NCBI GenBank assembly: GCA_027494165.1
Contig: JAOSJM010000001.1
Location: forward strand, 62,001-126,000
From: Acidimicrobiia bacterium
Lineage (GTDB): Bacteria > Actinomycetota > Acidimicrobiia > IMCC26256 > JAOSJM01
Length of the DNA stretch: 64,000 bases
Direction: 5' to 3'
A program made the translations under genes and the position numbers. Below the pieces are notes generated by a model that ran no database searches, was not told where the DNA came from, and worked only from the letters and a program-made list of their open reading frames with translations. Every line of letters begins with the position of its first letter. The first letter of the stretch is position 1. Of this stretch, positions 54,614 through 62,296 are shown in pieces.

Positions 54614-55586
54614 ATGCGGATCGGGTACGGGTTGTCCAGCGAGGAGCTCCCACCGCACGACATGGTCCGCTCGGCCGCCGCCGCCGAGGCCGTCGGCTTC
54701 GAGGCGTGCGTGGTCACCGACCACTACCACCCGTGGATCCGCCGGCAGGGGCAGAGCCCCTTCGTGTGGAGCGTCGTGGGGGCATCCTGGCCACGACGGA
54801 GCGGATCCGGGTGGGGACGGGCGTGACCTGTCCCCTGGTGCGTCTGCATCCCGCCGTCGTCGCCCAGGCCGCGGCGACGGCGGCCGTGATGGGGAAGGCC
54901 GGTTCTTCCTCGGCGTCGGGACCGGTGAGGCCCTCAACGAGCACATCTTCGGTGACCCCTGGCCCGCGGTCGAGGTCCGTCTCGAGATGCTCGAGGAGGC
55001 GATCGCGCTGATGCGACAGCTCTGGACCGGCGACGAGGTCACCCACCGGGGGCCCCACTACCGGGTGGAGTCCGCCCGTCTGTACACGTGCCCACCCGAG
55101 CCGCCGCCGGTGATGGTGAGCGGGTTCGGTCCCCGAGCGGCGACGCTGGCGGGCCGGTTGGGTGACGGGTACGTCGGGACCAGCCCGGCGCCCGACCTCG
55201 TCGGGGCCTTCGAGCAGGCGGGTGGGGTGGGCAAGCCCAAGCTCGCGCTGGTCAAGGTGTGCTGGGGTGAGGACGAGGCCGAGGCCCGGGAGCTCGCGGG
55301 CGAGCTGTGGCCGACGTCGCTGTTGCCGGGCCAGCTGGGCCAGGACCTGCCGACCGTCGCCCACTTCGAGCAGGCCGTGCAGCTCGTCGACCGCGAGGAG
55401 GTCGGGGCCCGGTTTTCCTGCGGCCCGAGCCCCGATCCGTTCCTCGACGCGCTGCGCGCCTACGAGGAGGCGGGCTACGACGAGGTCTTCCTCACCCAGG
55501 TCGGCCCGGACCAGGACGGCTTCCTGCGCTTCTGGGACCGCGAGCTCCGGCCTGCGCTCCGCGAGCGCGCCGGGGCGGGACGGTGA
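54614..55586 (+). CDS. Luciferase-like (LLM) F420-type oxidoreductase (two frame breaks)
   Basis: About 325 residues. MRIGYGLSSEE start, ACVVTDHYHPWIRRQGQ, LATTERIRVGTGVTCPLVR, FFLGVGTGEALNEHIFG, RLEMLEEAIALMRQLW and VMVSGFGPRAATLAGRLGDGYV, as in the F420-dependent glucose-6-phosphate dehydrogenase-like LLM group. Breaks at 54778-54782 and 54891-54894. One G at each gives VVGGILATTERI and MGEGRFFLGVG. A stress-type promoter lies upstream. F420 use is inferred from the subgroup. Confidence 0.85.
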
Positions 55587-55652
55587 GCGTCGCCCGCGCC
55601 GCGCGACAGGAGCTCCCTCGGGGCGGACCTCCAACCCACGGGACGCCGTGAG

Positions 55653-55678
55653 GTTTGGACCGGGAGCGAGCCGGGGAT
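55653..55678 (+). promoter_or_regulatory. Stress-sigma-type promoter upstream of the CBS remnant and STAS gene
   Basis: GTTT (55653-55656), 16 bases, GGGGAT (55673-55678). The next intact gene on the strand is the STAS antagonist at 55971, so this site may now drive it through the CBS remnant. Confidence 0.5.
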
Positions 55679-55692
55679 ACCAGAGTGCGTAG

Positions 55693-55890
55693 CGGATCGA
55701 CCTCGGCACGATCACCCCCGACGACGATGCCGAGCGGGCCGCCGAGGTGATGCAGACCCGAGCGGTCCGCCGCCTGCCCGTCGTCGAAGGGGGCCGGCCG
55801 GTGGGCATCGTGTCGCTGGGCGACCTCGCGCTCGAGCGGGTCGCGGACGGCACGCTGGCCGAGATCAGCGCTGCGAACCCGAACACGTGA
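55693..55890 (+). pseudogene. CBS-domain fragment lacking its N-terminus
   Basis: Open text of 65 codons ending at TGA 55890. It contains ITPDDDAERAAEVMQTRAVR, RLPVVEGGRPVGIVSLGDLA and LERVADGTLAEI, the second motif of a two-CBS protein. The first CBS motif is absent, an in-frame TAG sits at 55690-55692, and no RBS-linked start is seen. It lies about 15 bp after a stress-type promoter, as if the 5' half had been deleted. Confidence 0.6.
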
Positions 55891-55970
55891 CGCCGGACGC
55901 CGCCGACCCGGACCCTGCCCCGCCCGGGACCCGGGGCCTCTCCGGCGGGAGGAGGACCAGGGTCGTCGCG

Positions 55971-56309
55971 ATGGGCACGGAGGACGACGTGAACCTCTCC
56001 GCGCCGCTCCTCGTCGAGGTCGACGTCGAAGATGGCGCGGCGACGATCACCGTGGAGGGCGAGATGGACGCCCACACCTGCGAGCTCCTCGACGGGGAGA
56101 TCCCGGAGGTCCTCGCCACCGGCGCGAGCGAGCTGACGCTGGACGTGTCCGGGGTCTCGTTCGTCGACTCCTCGGGGTTGCGGGTCCTCATCCGAGCTCA
56201 CGAGCAGGCTCGAGCCCACGGCGGGCAGGTCTCCTTGCGCGGCCCGGACGCGACGTTCCGGCGACTGCTCGAGGTGACCGGCCTCGACGGCGTGTTCCCC
56301 GTGGTCTGA
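55971..56309 (+). CDS. STAS-domain anti-sigma factor antagonist (RsbV-like)
   Basis: 112 residues. EVDVEDGAATITVEGEMDAH, ELTLDVSGVSFVDSSGLRVL (phospho-acceptor Ser in DSSG) and LEVTGLDGVFPVV at the end. Unphosphorylated, such proteins bind the RsbW-like kinase and release a sigma factor. ATG 55971 is taken; a purine-rich GGGAGGAGG lies about 15 bases before it. Convergent with the kinase gene at 56439. Confidence 0.88.
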   Translation: MGTEDDVNLSAPLLVEVDVEDGAATITVEGEMDAHTCELLDGEIPEVLATGASELTLDVSGVSFVDSSGLRVLIRAHEQARAHGGQVSLRGPDATFRRLLEVTGLDGVFPVV

Positions 56310-56438
56310 TCCTCCACCAGCCTGAATGTCGCACTCGGCCGCGCCCTCGACGTCACCAGCTCGCTGGTCGAGGAGTGGATCGTCCGGGCCACGATGTACG
56401 GGAAGGCGGAACCGGCGGACAGGCGACGTCTCCGCGGG

Positions 56439-56894
56439 TCATGTCCTGCGAGAGCTCGTCGGCCCGTCTCCTCGGGTTGGCGGAGGTCCGTCGTCGTGGT
56501 CGAGCCGGCGGGCCACCCGAACCCACGAGCCTTCCGGCCCCCGGCCCGCCTCGAGGTGGTCCGTGAAGCTGCGGACGATGAGCAGACCCCTTCCCCGGGT
56601 CCGCAGCTCCTGCGGGACCGGCACCGCGCCGGGGCGGAGCTCGAACCCGGGACCGTGGTCGTCGACCTCCAGCCAGACCCTGCCGCCATCCTTCCAGGCG
56701 TGGAGCCGTACCGGAGTCGAAGCGGGCGCGGCCTCCACGGCGTTCGTGCAGAGCTCCGACGCCACGACCAGCAGCTCGCGCCGCCACTGCTCGTCGCCGA
56801 GTCCGTGGTCGTCGCACCACCGACGCAGAGCGGCTCGGACCCGACCGAGAGCGGTCGCGCCGTCCGTGAACGTGAGGTCGAGCGGTCCGGTCAT
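56439..56894 (-). CDS. RsbW-like anti-sigma factor / serine kinase (HATPase_c_2)
   Basis: 151 residues. LVVASELCTNAVEAAPA (N box), VWLEVDDHGPGF (G1) and RGRGLLIVRSFTDHLE (G2-like) define the GHKL fold of anti-sigma kinases. No HisKA domain. The C-terminal tail is Arg/Asp-rich. A GTTT-N16-GGGTA site upstream implies that the sigma factor it controls also transcribes it. The sigma gene is not next to it, unlike the usual rsbV-rsbW-sigB order. Confidence 0.85.
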   Translation of the reverse strand: MTGPLDLTFTDGATALGRVRAALRRWCDDHGLGDEQWRRELLVVASELCTNAVEAAPASTPVRLHAWKDGGRVWLEVDDHGPGFELRPGAVPVPQELRTRGRGLLIVRSFTDHLEAGRGPEGSWVRVARRLDHDDGPPPTRGDGPTSSRRT

Positions 56895-56967
56895 CGGGTG
56901 AGGTCTACGGTCCGCCGCCGTCTCCCTTCGCCGGTCCCCCCGTGGCGCCGGTTCTCGAAGTCTTGCC

Positions 56968-56992
56968 TACCCGGACGAGCCCTCGGGCAAAC
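56968..56992 (-). promoter_or_regulatory. Stress-sigma-type promoter of the RsbW-like gene
   Basis: Minus strand GTTT (56992-56989), 16 bases, GGGTA (56972-56968), 74 bp before ATG 56894. Confidence 0.7.
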
Positions 56993-57039
56993 ACTCTGAG
57001 CGCGAGCGATCGGGCACGGACCAGCGGGCCCGGGGGCGA

Positions 57040-57065
57040 GGATTGGGACCTCGCCGGCCGGGGAA
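57040..57065 (+). promoter_or_regulatory. Weak stress-type promoter candidate of the gene at 57100
   Basis: GATT (57040-57043), 16 bases, GGGAAC (57060-57065): one mismatch in each box to GTTT/GGGTAC, with the same 16-base gap as the other sites. RBS GGGAGGTGGG follows. Confidence 0.35.
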
Positions 57066-57099
57066 CACCGGTACCGGCCACTGACGAGGGAGGTGGGAC

Positions 57100-57357
57100 A
57101 TGCCACGGGCTCAGATCAAGGACGAGCGGGTGTACGAGTCCCTCCGGCGGCAGGGCGCGGGCAAGGAGAAGGCCGCCCGCGTCGCGAACGCCTCCGCCAA
57201 TCGTGGCCGGGCGAGCACCGGCCGCCAGGGCGGGAGGTCGCCGCGCTACGAGGAGTGGACCCGGCGGGATCTCTACGAGAAGGCCAAGGAGGTCGGCATC
57301 GAGGGCAGGTCCAAGATGGACAAGCGCGAGCTCGTCGACGCCCTGCGCAACCACTGA
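57100..57357 (+). CDS. Small basic protein with Rho-N-like C-terminus
   Basis: 85 residues. The N-terminal half (DERVYESLRRQGAGKEKAAR, VANASANRG) is a plasmid-stabilisation-like basic segment found in small actinobacterial stress proteins (DUF7218-like; name uncertain). The C-terminal half (DLYEKAKEVGIEGRSKMDKR, ELVDALRNH) is a Rho-N/SAP-type helix pair nearly identical in pattern to the tail of the hemerythrin protein at 50339. Probably nucleic-acid binding. Confidence 0.75.
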   Translation: MPRAQIKDERVYESLRRQGAGKEKAARVANASANRGRASTGRQGGRSPRYEEWTRRDLYEKAKEVGIEGRSKMDKRELVDALRNH

Positions 57358-57360
57358 GGG

Positions 57361-57432
57361 CGCCCTCGGCAGGATTCGAACCTGCGCACACGGCTCCGGA
57401 GGCCGTTGCTCTATCCCCTGAGCTACGAGGGC
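57361..57432 (-). tRNA. tRNA-Arg (anticodon CCG)
   Basis: The minus strand folds as a full cloverleaf: acceptor GCCCTCG/CGAGGGC, D stem GCTC/GAGC, anticodon stem ACGGC/GCCGT with loop CTCCGGA (anticodon CCG, codon CGG), T stem GCAGG/CCTGC with loop TTCGAAT, discriminator G. 72 bases; CCA is not encoded. It lies 1.8 kb from argS. Confidence 0.95.
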
Positions 57433-57469
57433 CGGCAGGCGATGCTACCAGCGGCGTCCGCGGGATCGG

Positions 57470-58153
57470 TCAGCCGAGGGCCTGCTCGAGGTCGAGCGCG
57501 ACGGTCCGGTTGAGCGCGTGGAGGGTCGCCCGGCTCGCGGCCTCGATCGGGCTGCTGCCGGTGGCGAGGCCGTGGCGGGGCGCGGCTTCACCGGCCCCGG
57601 CGAGGCCGACGGCCACGAGGAACGGCTCGCCGACCGCGGTCTCGAGCACCCGGGCCCAGCCGGGCGCGAACGCCAGCTCCCCGGTGAAGGCCTGGAGCGC
57701 GTCGATGGTCGCCTCGACCGCGCCGAGGAGCCCCTCGCTCGCGGCCGCCCGCCCGATGGTCCGGCGCCCGTCGAGGGTGAGGTGGACCTCGAGCTCGTCG
57801 GTGTCGGGGAAGGTCAGGACGGCGAGGAGGCGGACCCGGCGCTCGGCCCGGACCGGCGCGGCGGCCTCGCGGGCCTCCTCCTCGGCCAGGGCCACGACGC
57901 CCTCGGCCTCGGCCCGCTCCCCACCGTTGACCGGTGCCGGAGCGCCGACGGTGCGCCAGCGCACGAGCTCGACGGCCACCGGCCGCTCGGAGTGGCGGCA
58001 CGCGATGCGGGTCGCCTGGACGGCGAGGCCGGGTTCGGCGGGCGCGGCCGCGACGTGGAGCTGCACGAGAAGGACGTCGTCGCGCTCGGTGAACCCCGCC
58101 GCGCGCACGCCCGGGAGCTTGCGGAGCTCGAGCTCGAGGTCGTCGAGGGTCAT
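57470..58153 (-). CDS. Hypothetical protein paired with GGDEF protein
   Basis: 227 residues. The start MTLDDLELELRKLPGVRAAG resembles a small ACT/DUF-like alpha-beta unit, followed by two beta-rich blocks (VAVELVRWRTVGAP, VRLLAVLTFPDTDELEVHL) and a C-terminal part with a GATIDALQAFTGE-like helix and FLVAVGLAGAGEA. No known family is recognised. ATG 58153 overlaps the GGDEF stop by 4 bases, so it probably acts with that signalling protein. Confidence 0.7.
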   Translation of the reverse strand: MTLDDLELELRKLPGVRAAGFTERDDVLLVQLHVAAAPAEPGLAVQATRIACRHSERPVAVELVRWRTVGAPAPVNGGERAEAEGVVALAEEEAREAAAPVRAERRVRLLAVLTFPDTDELEVHLTLDGRRTIGRAAASEGLLGAVEATIDALQAFTGELAFAPGWARVLETAVGEPFLVAVGLAGAGEAAPRHGLATGSSPIEAASRATLHALNRTVALDLEQALG

Positions 58154-59025
58154 CGCCGGCCCTCCTTCGCTTCGTAGAGCCGCTCGTCGGCGAGCCGGTA
58201 GAGCGCGTCGAAGTCGTCGGCCTCGCTCGGGCAGAGCGCCACCCCGTACGAGAAGGGCGGGCACGGGGGCTCGGTGTCGTCGTGGACGCCGACCCGTTCG
58301 AGCAGCGCGGGGACGTCGGCGGGATCCGTGCTCGGGAGGATCAGGGCGAACTCGTCCCCCCCGATGCGGGCGGCGTTGTCGCCGAACCTCAACACCCGCC
58401 GGAACCGCTCGGCGAGCGAGCGCAGGGCGCGGTCGCCGGCGGCGTGGCCCTCCCGGTCGTTGAGGGCCTTGAGGTCGTCGAGGTCGATGAGCACGAGCGT
58501 GAACGGCCAGCCGTACCGGAGGCTGCGGGCGATCGCCATCTCGAGGAGGCGGTCGAAGCTCCGCCGGTCGTAGAGGCCCGTGAGGGGGTCGTGCCAGGCG
58601 TCGTAGCGGAGCAGGTCGAGGCGGAGCGCGATGACGCAGAGCGAGGCGAGGAGGGACCCGTCGAAGTCCTCCTCGAGCGGCGGGTCGGTGTAGAGGCCCG
58701 GTTCCGCGAGGAGGAGCGCCTCCTCCTCGTCGTCCTCGAGCGGTCGCCGGCCGGCCGTGAAGACCTGCCGCCCCAGGCCTGGCTCCTCGATGACGATGGC
58801 GGCGTCGCGCAGCCCGTGCTCCTCCACGAGGCCGTCGAGCGCGCGGTAGATCAGGCCGAGGCCCGACTCGCTGGTCGCGAGCTCGGCGACCAGATCCGCA
58901 CCGAGGTCATGCATGAGCCCCGACTCCCCCGTGACCCCGGTACCGCTCGGGTTGCCGGGACCGTGGAGGGGCGTCGGGGGCAGGAGCGCCGCCAGGCCTC
59001 GCCCGAGCCCACCTTGTCGCGCCAC
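58150..59025 (-). CDS. GGDEF diguanylate cyclase with GAF-like N-terminus
   Basis: 291 residues. The GGDEF domain starts at WHDPLTGLYDRRSFDRLL and carries the active-site RIGGDEFALIL. The product-inhibition I-site RxxD (RFGD) is five residues before GGDEF, so the enzyme looks active and feedback-regulated. Residues about 30-120 form a GAF-like sensor. The first 16 residues include GGLGRGLAALLP, a motif otherwise typical of ParB N-termini. GTG 59025 has GGAGG at ideal spacing; TTG 59031 is too close to it. Confidence 0.87.
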   Translation of the reverse strand: MARQGGLGRGLAALLPPTPLHGPGNPSGTGVTGESGLMHDLGADLVAELATSESGLGLIYRALDGLVEEHGLRDAAIVIEEPGLGRQVFTAGRRPLEDDEEEALLLAEPGLYTDPPLEEDFDGSLLASLCVIALRLDLLRYDAWHDPLTGLYDRRSFDRLLEMAIARSLRYGWPFTLVLIDLDDLKALNDREGHAAGDRALRSLAERFRRVLRFGDNAARIGGDEFALILPSTDPADVPALLERVGVHDDTEPPCPPFSYGVALCPSEADDFDALYRLADERLYEAKEGRR

Positions 59026-59242
59026 GTCCAACCTCCCTCGAGCCGTGGCGTGCCGCCACGCTCCGCCGTCCCCCGCATCCCAAGCTCATGGAGCGCTCCC
59101 CGTCCGGGCAGAATAGGCGAGATACCGGCCGACTGCACAGGGTGGCAGCTGACCAGCCCGGATGCGCCTCCTCGCAGCGTGTACGATGCCGGCGCCCCCG
59201 CCCGCTCGGCCGCCGGTCCCCTCGGGGACCGCCCCCACCAGG

Positions 59243-60910
59243 ATGCCACCCTCCGTGATCCATGACCAGCTTCTCGCCGCCATTCGCGGCGCCGCGGCGT
59301 CACTCGGCCTGCCCGACCCTCCTGGTGGGATCACCCTCGACGCCTCCAAGCAGCCCGAACACGGCGATTTCACCACCAACCTCGCGTTGCGCCTCGCCAA
59401 GGAGGCCGGGACCCCGCCCCGCGAGCTCGCGGCGAGGCTCGCCACGGCCATCGAGGAGGCGTGCCCTCCCCACCTCGAGCGCGTCGAGGTCGCCGGCCCG
59501 GGGTTCCTCAACCTCCGCCTGGCGCCGGGCTGGCTCCACGACGTGTTGCGGGGAGTCGTCGCCGCCGGGGACCGCTTCGGGCACGGCGACGCCATGGCCG
59601 GCCGGCGGGTCAACCTCGAGTTCGTCTCGGCGAACCCGACCGGACCGCTCCACGCCGGGGGAGGCCGCTGGGTGGCCGTCGGCGACGCCATCGCCAACCT
59701 CTTCGCCGCCCAGGGCGCGCTCGTCCACCGTGAGTACTACCTCAACGACGCCGGGAACCAGCTGGACACCTTCGCGGCGTCGCTCCACGCGCGCTACCGG
59801 GGGCAGGTCCCTCCCGAGGACGGGTACCACGGCGAGTACCTCGTGGACATGGCGGCCCGGATGCGGGCCGAGCTCGGTGAGGGGGTGACCGTCGAGGAAG
59901 CGCGTGAGTGGGGCTACGGGGACGTCGTCCGGCAGCTCCGGGAGGACCTGGGGCGGATCGGCGTCCACTTCGACACCTGGTTCTCCGAGCGGATCCTCCA
60001 CGAGCGGGGCGACGTCGCCGCCGTGCTCGAGGAGCTGGGTCGCCGCGGCGCCACGTACGAGCAGGATGGCGCCGTGTGGCTCCGCAGCACCGACCACGGC
60101 GACCAACGCGACCGGGTCCTCGTGAAGAGCGACGGCACCACGACCTACCTCGCCAACGACCTGGCCTACCACCGGGACAAGTACGCGCGGGGTTGGGAGC
60201 ACCTCGTCGACATCTGGGGCGCCGACCACCACGGGCAGGTCAAGTCGCTCCAGGCGGGTCTCGAGGCGCTCGGGTACCCGCCCGGCGAGCCCGAGATCCT
60301 CCTCGGTCAGCTCGTGAAGATCGTCCGTCACGGCCAGCCGGTCCGGCTCTCGAAGCGGGCGGGCAACGTGGTGACCCTCGCCGACATCCTCGACGAGGTG
60401 GACCCCGACGTCTGCCGGCTCACCTTCCTGCTCCAGGGCATCGAGACGCCGCTGACCTTCGACCTCGACGTCGTGACCGCCCAGTCGATGGAGAACCCCG
60501 TCTACTACGTGCAGTACGCCCACGCCCGGATCGCCTCCATCGGGCGGCGGGCGCGCGAGCGAGGGGTCGAGCGCCGGCCGGTCGACGCGGTCGACCTCTC
60601 GGTGCTCGTCCACGAGCGGGAGCTGGAGCTGCTGCGAGCGCTGGCCCGCTACCCCGACGTGGTGGCGGAGGCGGCGGCGCTCCGTGCGCCCCACCGCATC
60701 ACGACCTGGGCCCGCGAGCTGGCGGCGTCGTTCCACGCCTTCTACCGCGACTGCCGGGTCATCTCCGAGGACGACCGGCTGACCCAGGCTCGCCTGTGGC
60801 TCGCCGAGGGATGCCGGATCGGTCTCGCCGGGGCCTTGGGGCTCCTCGGCGTCGGGGCCCCCGAGGAGATGGCCCGCCTCGACGACAACGACGAGCAGGA
60901 CGAGGCGTGA
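59243..60910 (+). CDS. argS: Arginyl-tRNA synthetase
   Basis: About 555 residues. N-terminal additional domain, then ANPTGPLHAGGGRWVAVGDA (the HIGH motif as HAGG), YYLNDAGNQLD, WGADHHGQVKSLQAGL and LSKRAGNVVTL (KMSKS-like). C-terminal anticodon domain with NPVYYVQYAHARI and FYRDCRV. ATG 59243 is selected because homology begins at HDQLLAAI; ATG 59162 would add 27 Pro-rich residues. First gene of argS-lysA-hom-thrC. Confidence 0.93.
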   Translation: MPPSVIHDQLLAAIRGAAASLGLPDPPGGITLDASKQPEHGDFTTNLALRLAKEAGTPPRELAARLATAIEEACPPHLERVEVAGPGFLNLRLAPGWLHDVLRGVVAAGDRFGHGDAMAGRRVNLEFVSANPTGPLHAGGGRWVAVGDAIANLFAAQGALVHREYYLNDAGNQLDTFAASLHARYRGQVPPEDGYHGEYLVDMAARMRAELGEGVTVEEAREWGYGDVVRQLREDLGRIGVHFDTWFSERILHERGDVAAVLEELGRRGATYEQDGAVWLRSTDHGDQRDRVLVKSDGTTTYLANDLAYHRDKYARGWEHLVDIWGADHHGQVKSLQAGLEALGYPPGEPEILLGQLVKIVRHGQPVRLSKRAGNVVTLADILDEVDPDVCRLTFLLQGIETPLTFDLDVVTAQSMENPVYYVQYAHARIASIGRRARERGVERRPVDAVDLSVLVHERELELLRALARYPDVVAEAAALRAPHRITTWARELAASFHAFYRDCRVISEDDRLTQARLWLAEGCRIGLAGALGLLGVGAPEEMARLDDNDEQDEA

Positions 60911-62244
60911 CCGGACCGATCGACCTCGCGCTGCTCCCCCGGACGGCCCGGGTCGGGCCGGACGGGCGGGCCTCGGTGGGCGGTTGCGACCTCGGGGAGC
61001 TGGCCGACCGGTTCGGCACGCCCCTGTTCGTCTACGACGAGGAGGAGCTCCGCGCCCGCTGCCGCGAGTACCTGGAGTGGTTCGGCGAGGGCGGGGTCGC
61101 GTTCGCCGGCAAGGCCTTCCTCTGCCTGGCCATGGCCCGCCTCGTCGACGAGGAGGGCCTGCTCCTCGACGTCGCCACCGGCGGCGAGCTGCACGTGGCG
61201 CTCGGGGCCGGGTTCCCGCCGGACCGCCTGATCCTCCACGGCAACAACAAGTCGACCGAGGAGCTGCGCGTGGCGCTCGGCGCCGGCGTGGGCCGGGTCG
61301 TCGCCGACTCGTTCGACGAGCTCGACCGCATCGAGGGGCTCGTGGGGGAGGGCCTGCCGGTCCCCGACGTGCTGGTCCGGGTCACGCCCGGTGTCCAGGC
61401 CCACACCCACGAGTTCGTCGAGACCGGCGTCGAGGACTCGAAGTTCGGGTTCACGGTGAGCGGAGGCGTGGCGCTCGAGGCGGCGCGGCGCGTCGTCGAG
61501 AGCCCGTCCACGCGCTTCGCCGGGCTGCACTGCCACATCGGGTCCCAGGTGTTCGCCATCGAGTCGTTCGCCCACGCGGCCGCGGTCGTCGCCGGGCTCG
61601 CCGCGGGCGTGCGGGAGGCGACCGGGGCTCCCGTGGCCGAGCTCAACCTCGGGGGCGGTCTGGGCATCGCGTACCGGGCCGGCGACCGACCCGCCACGAT
61701 CGCCGAGTACGCCCGCCGGGTCCGGGAGGCGATGGCCGAGGCCTGCGACGAGGCGGGCCTGCCCGAGCGTCCGCGCCTGATCGTCGAACCGGGCCGGTCG
61801 ATCGCCGGGCCGGCCGGGCTCACCCTCTACCGGGTCGGCACCGTCAAGGAGGTGCCCGGGATCCGCACCTACGTGGCCGTGGACGGCGGCATGAGCGACA
61901 ACCCCCGGCCGGCCACCTACGGCGCCCGCTACGAGGCCTTCGTCGTGACGCGCGCGCACGCGTCGCGGCCGCGCGTCGCCACCATCGCCGGCAAGCACTG
62001 CGAGCAGGGTGACGTGCTGGTCCGCGACGCCGCCCTGCCGGTGGACCTCGCCATCGGCGACGTCGTCGCGACCCCGGCCACCGGCGCGTACGGCTACGCG
62101 ATGGCGTCGAACTACAACAAGGTGCCCCGCCCGGCGGTCGTGTTCGTGCGCGACGGCGTGGCCCGGGTCGTGGTCCGGCGCGAGACCCTGGACGACCTCC
62201 TCCGGCTCGACCGGCTCGACGAGCCCGGGGAGCGCGAGGCATGA
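60907..62244 (+). CDS. lysA: Diaminopimelate decarboxylase
   Basis: 445 residues. PLP Lys in FAGKAFLCLAMA, FVETGVEDSKFGFTV, GLHCHIGSQV, LNLGGGLGIAY, VEPGRSIAGPAG and the C-terminal KHCEQGDVL with active-site Cys. Last step of lysine synthesis. GTG 60907 overlaps the argS stop (GTGA). The argS-lysA order is common in actinobacteria. Confidence 0.94.
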   Translation: MTGPIDLALLPRTARVGPDGRASVGGCDLGELADRFGTPLFVYDEEELRARCREYLEWFGEGGVAFAGKAFLCLAMARLVDEEGLLLDVATGGELHVALGAGFPPDRLILHGNNKSTEELRVALGAGVGRVVADSFDELDRIEGLVGEGLPVPDVLVRVTPGVQAHTHEFVETGVEDSKFGFTVSGGVALEAARRVVESPSTRFAGLHCHIGSQVFAIESFAHAAAVVAGLAAGVREATGAPVAELNLGGGLGIAYRAGDRPATIAEYARRVREAMAEACDEAGLPERPRLIVEPGRSIAGPAGLTLYRVGTVKEVPGIRTYVAVDGGMSDNPRPATYGARYEAFVVTRAHASRPRVATIAGKHCEQGDVLVRDAALPVDLAIGDVVATPATGAYGYAMASNYNKVPRPAVVFVRDGVARVVVRRETLDDLLRLDRLDEPGEREA

Positions 62245-62296
62245 GCTCCGGAATCGGCTCGCCCGTCCGCGCCCCGTGCCGCCAGACTGTCCGGTC

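Noticed and set aside
56310..56438. A small coding region between the convergent STAS and kinase genes
   Set aside because: Frames are open on both strands, but there is no start with an RBS, no stop in a sensible place and no recognisable family.
59026..59242. T-box or other riboswitch upstream of argS, lysA and hom
   Set aside because: No T-box specifier, terminator/antiterminator pair or lysine-riboswitch core could be traced. Spacing between genes is too short except before argS.
59620..59680. ArgRS HIGH motif reading HAGG as a defective active site
   Set aside because: A Gly at the last position of this motif is seen in other actinobacterial ArgRS, and the rest of the enzyme is intact.
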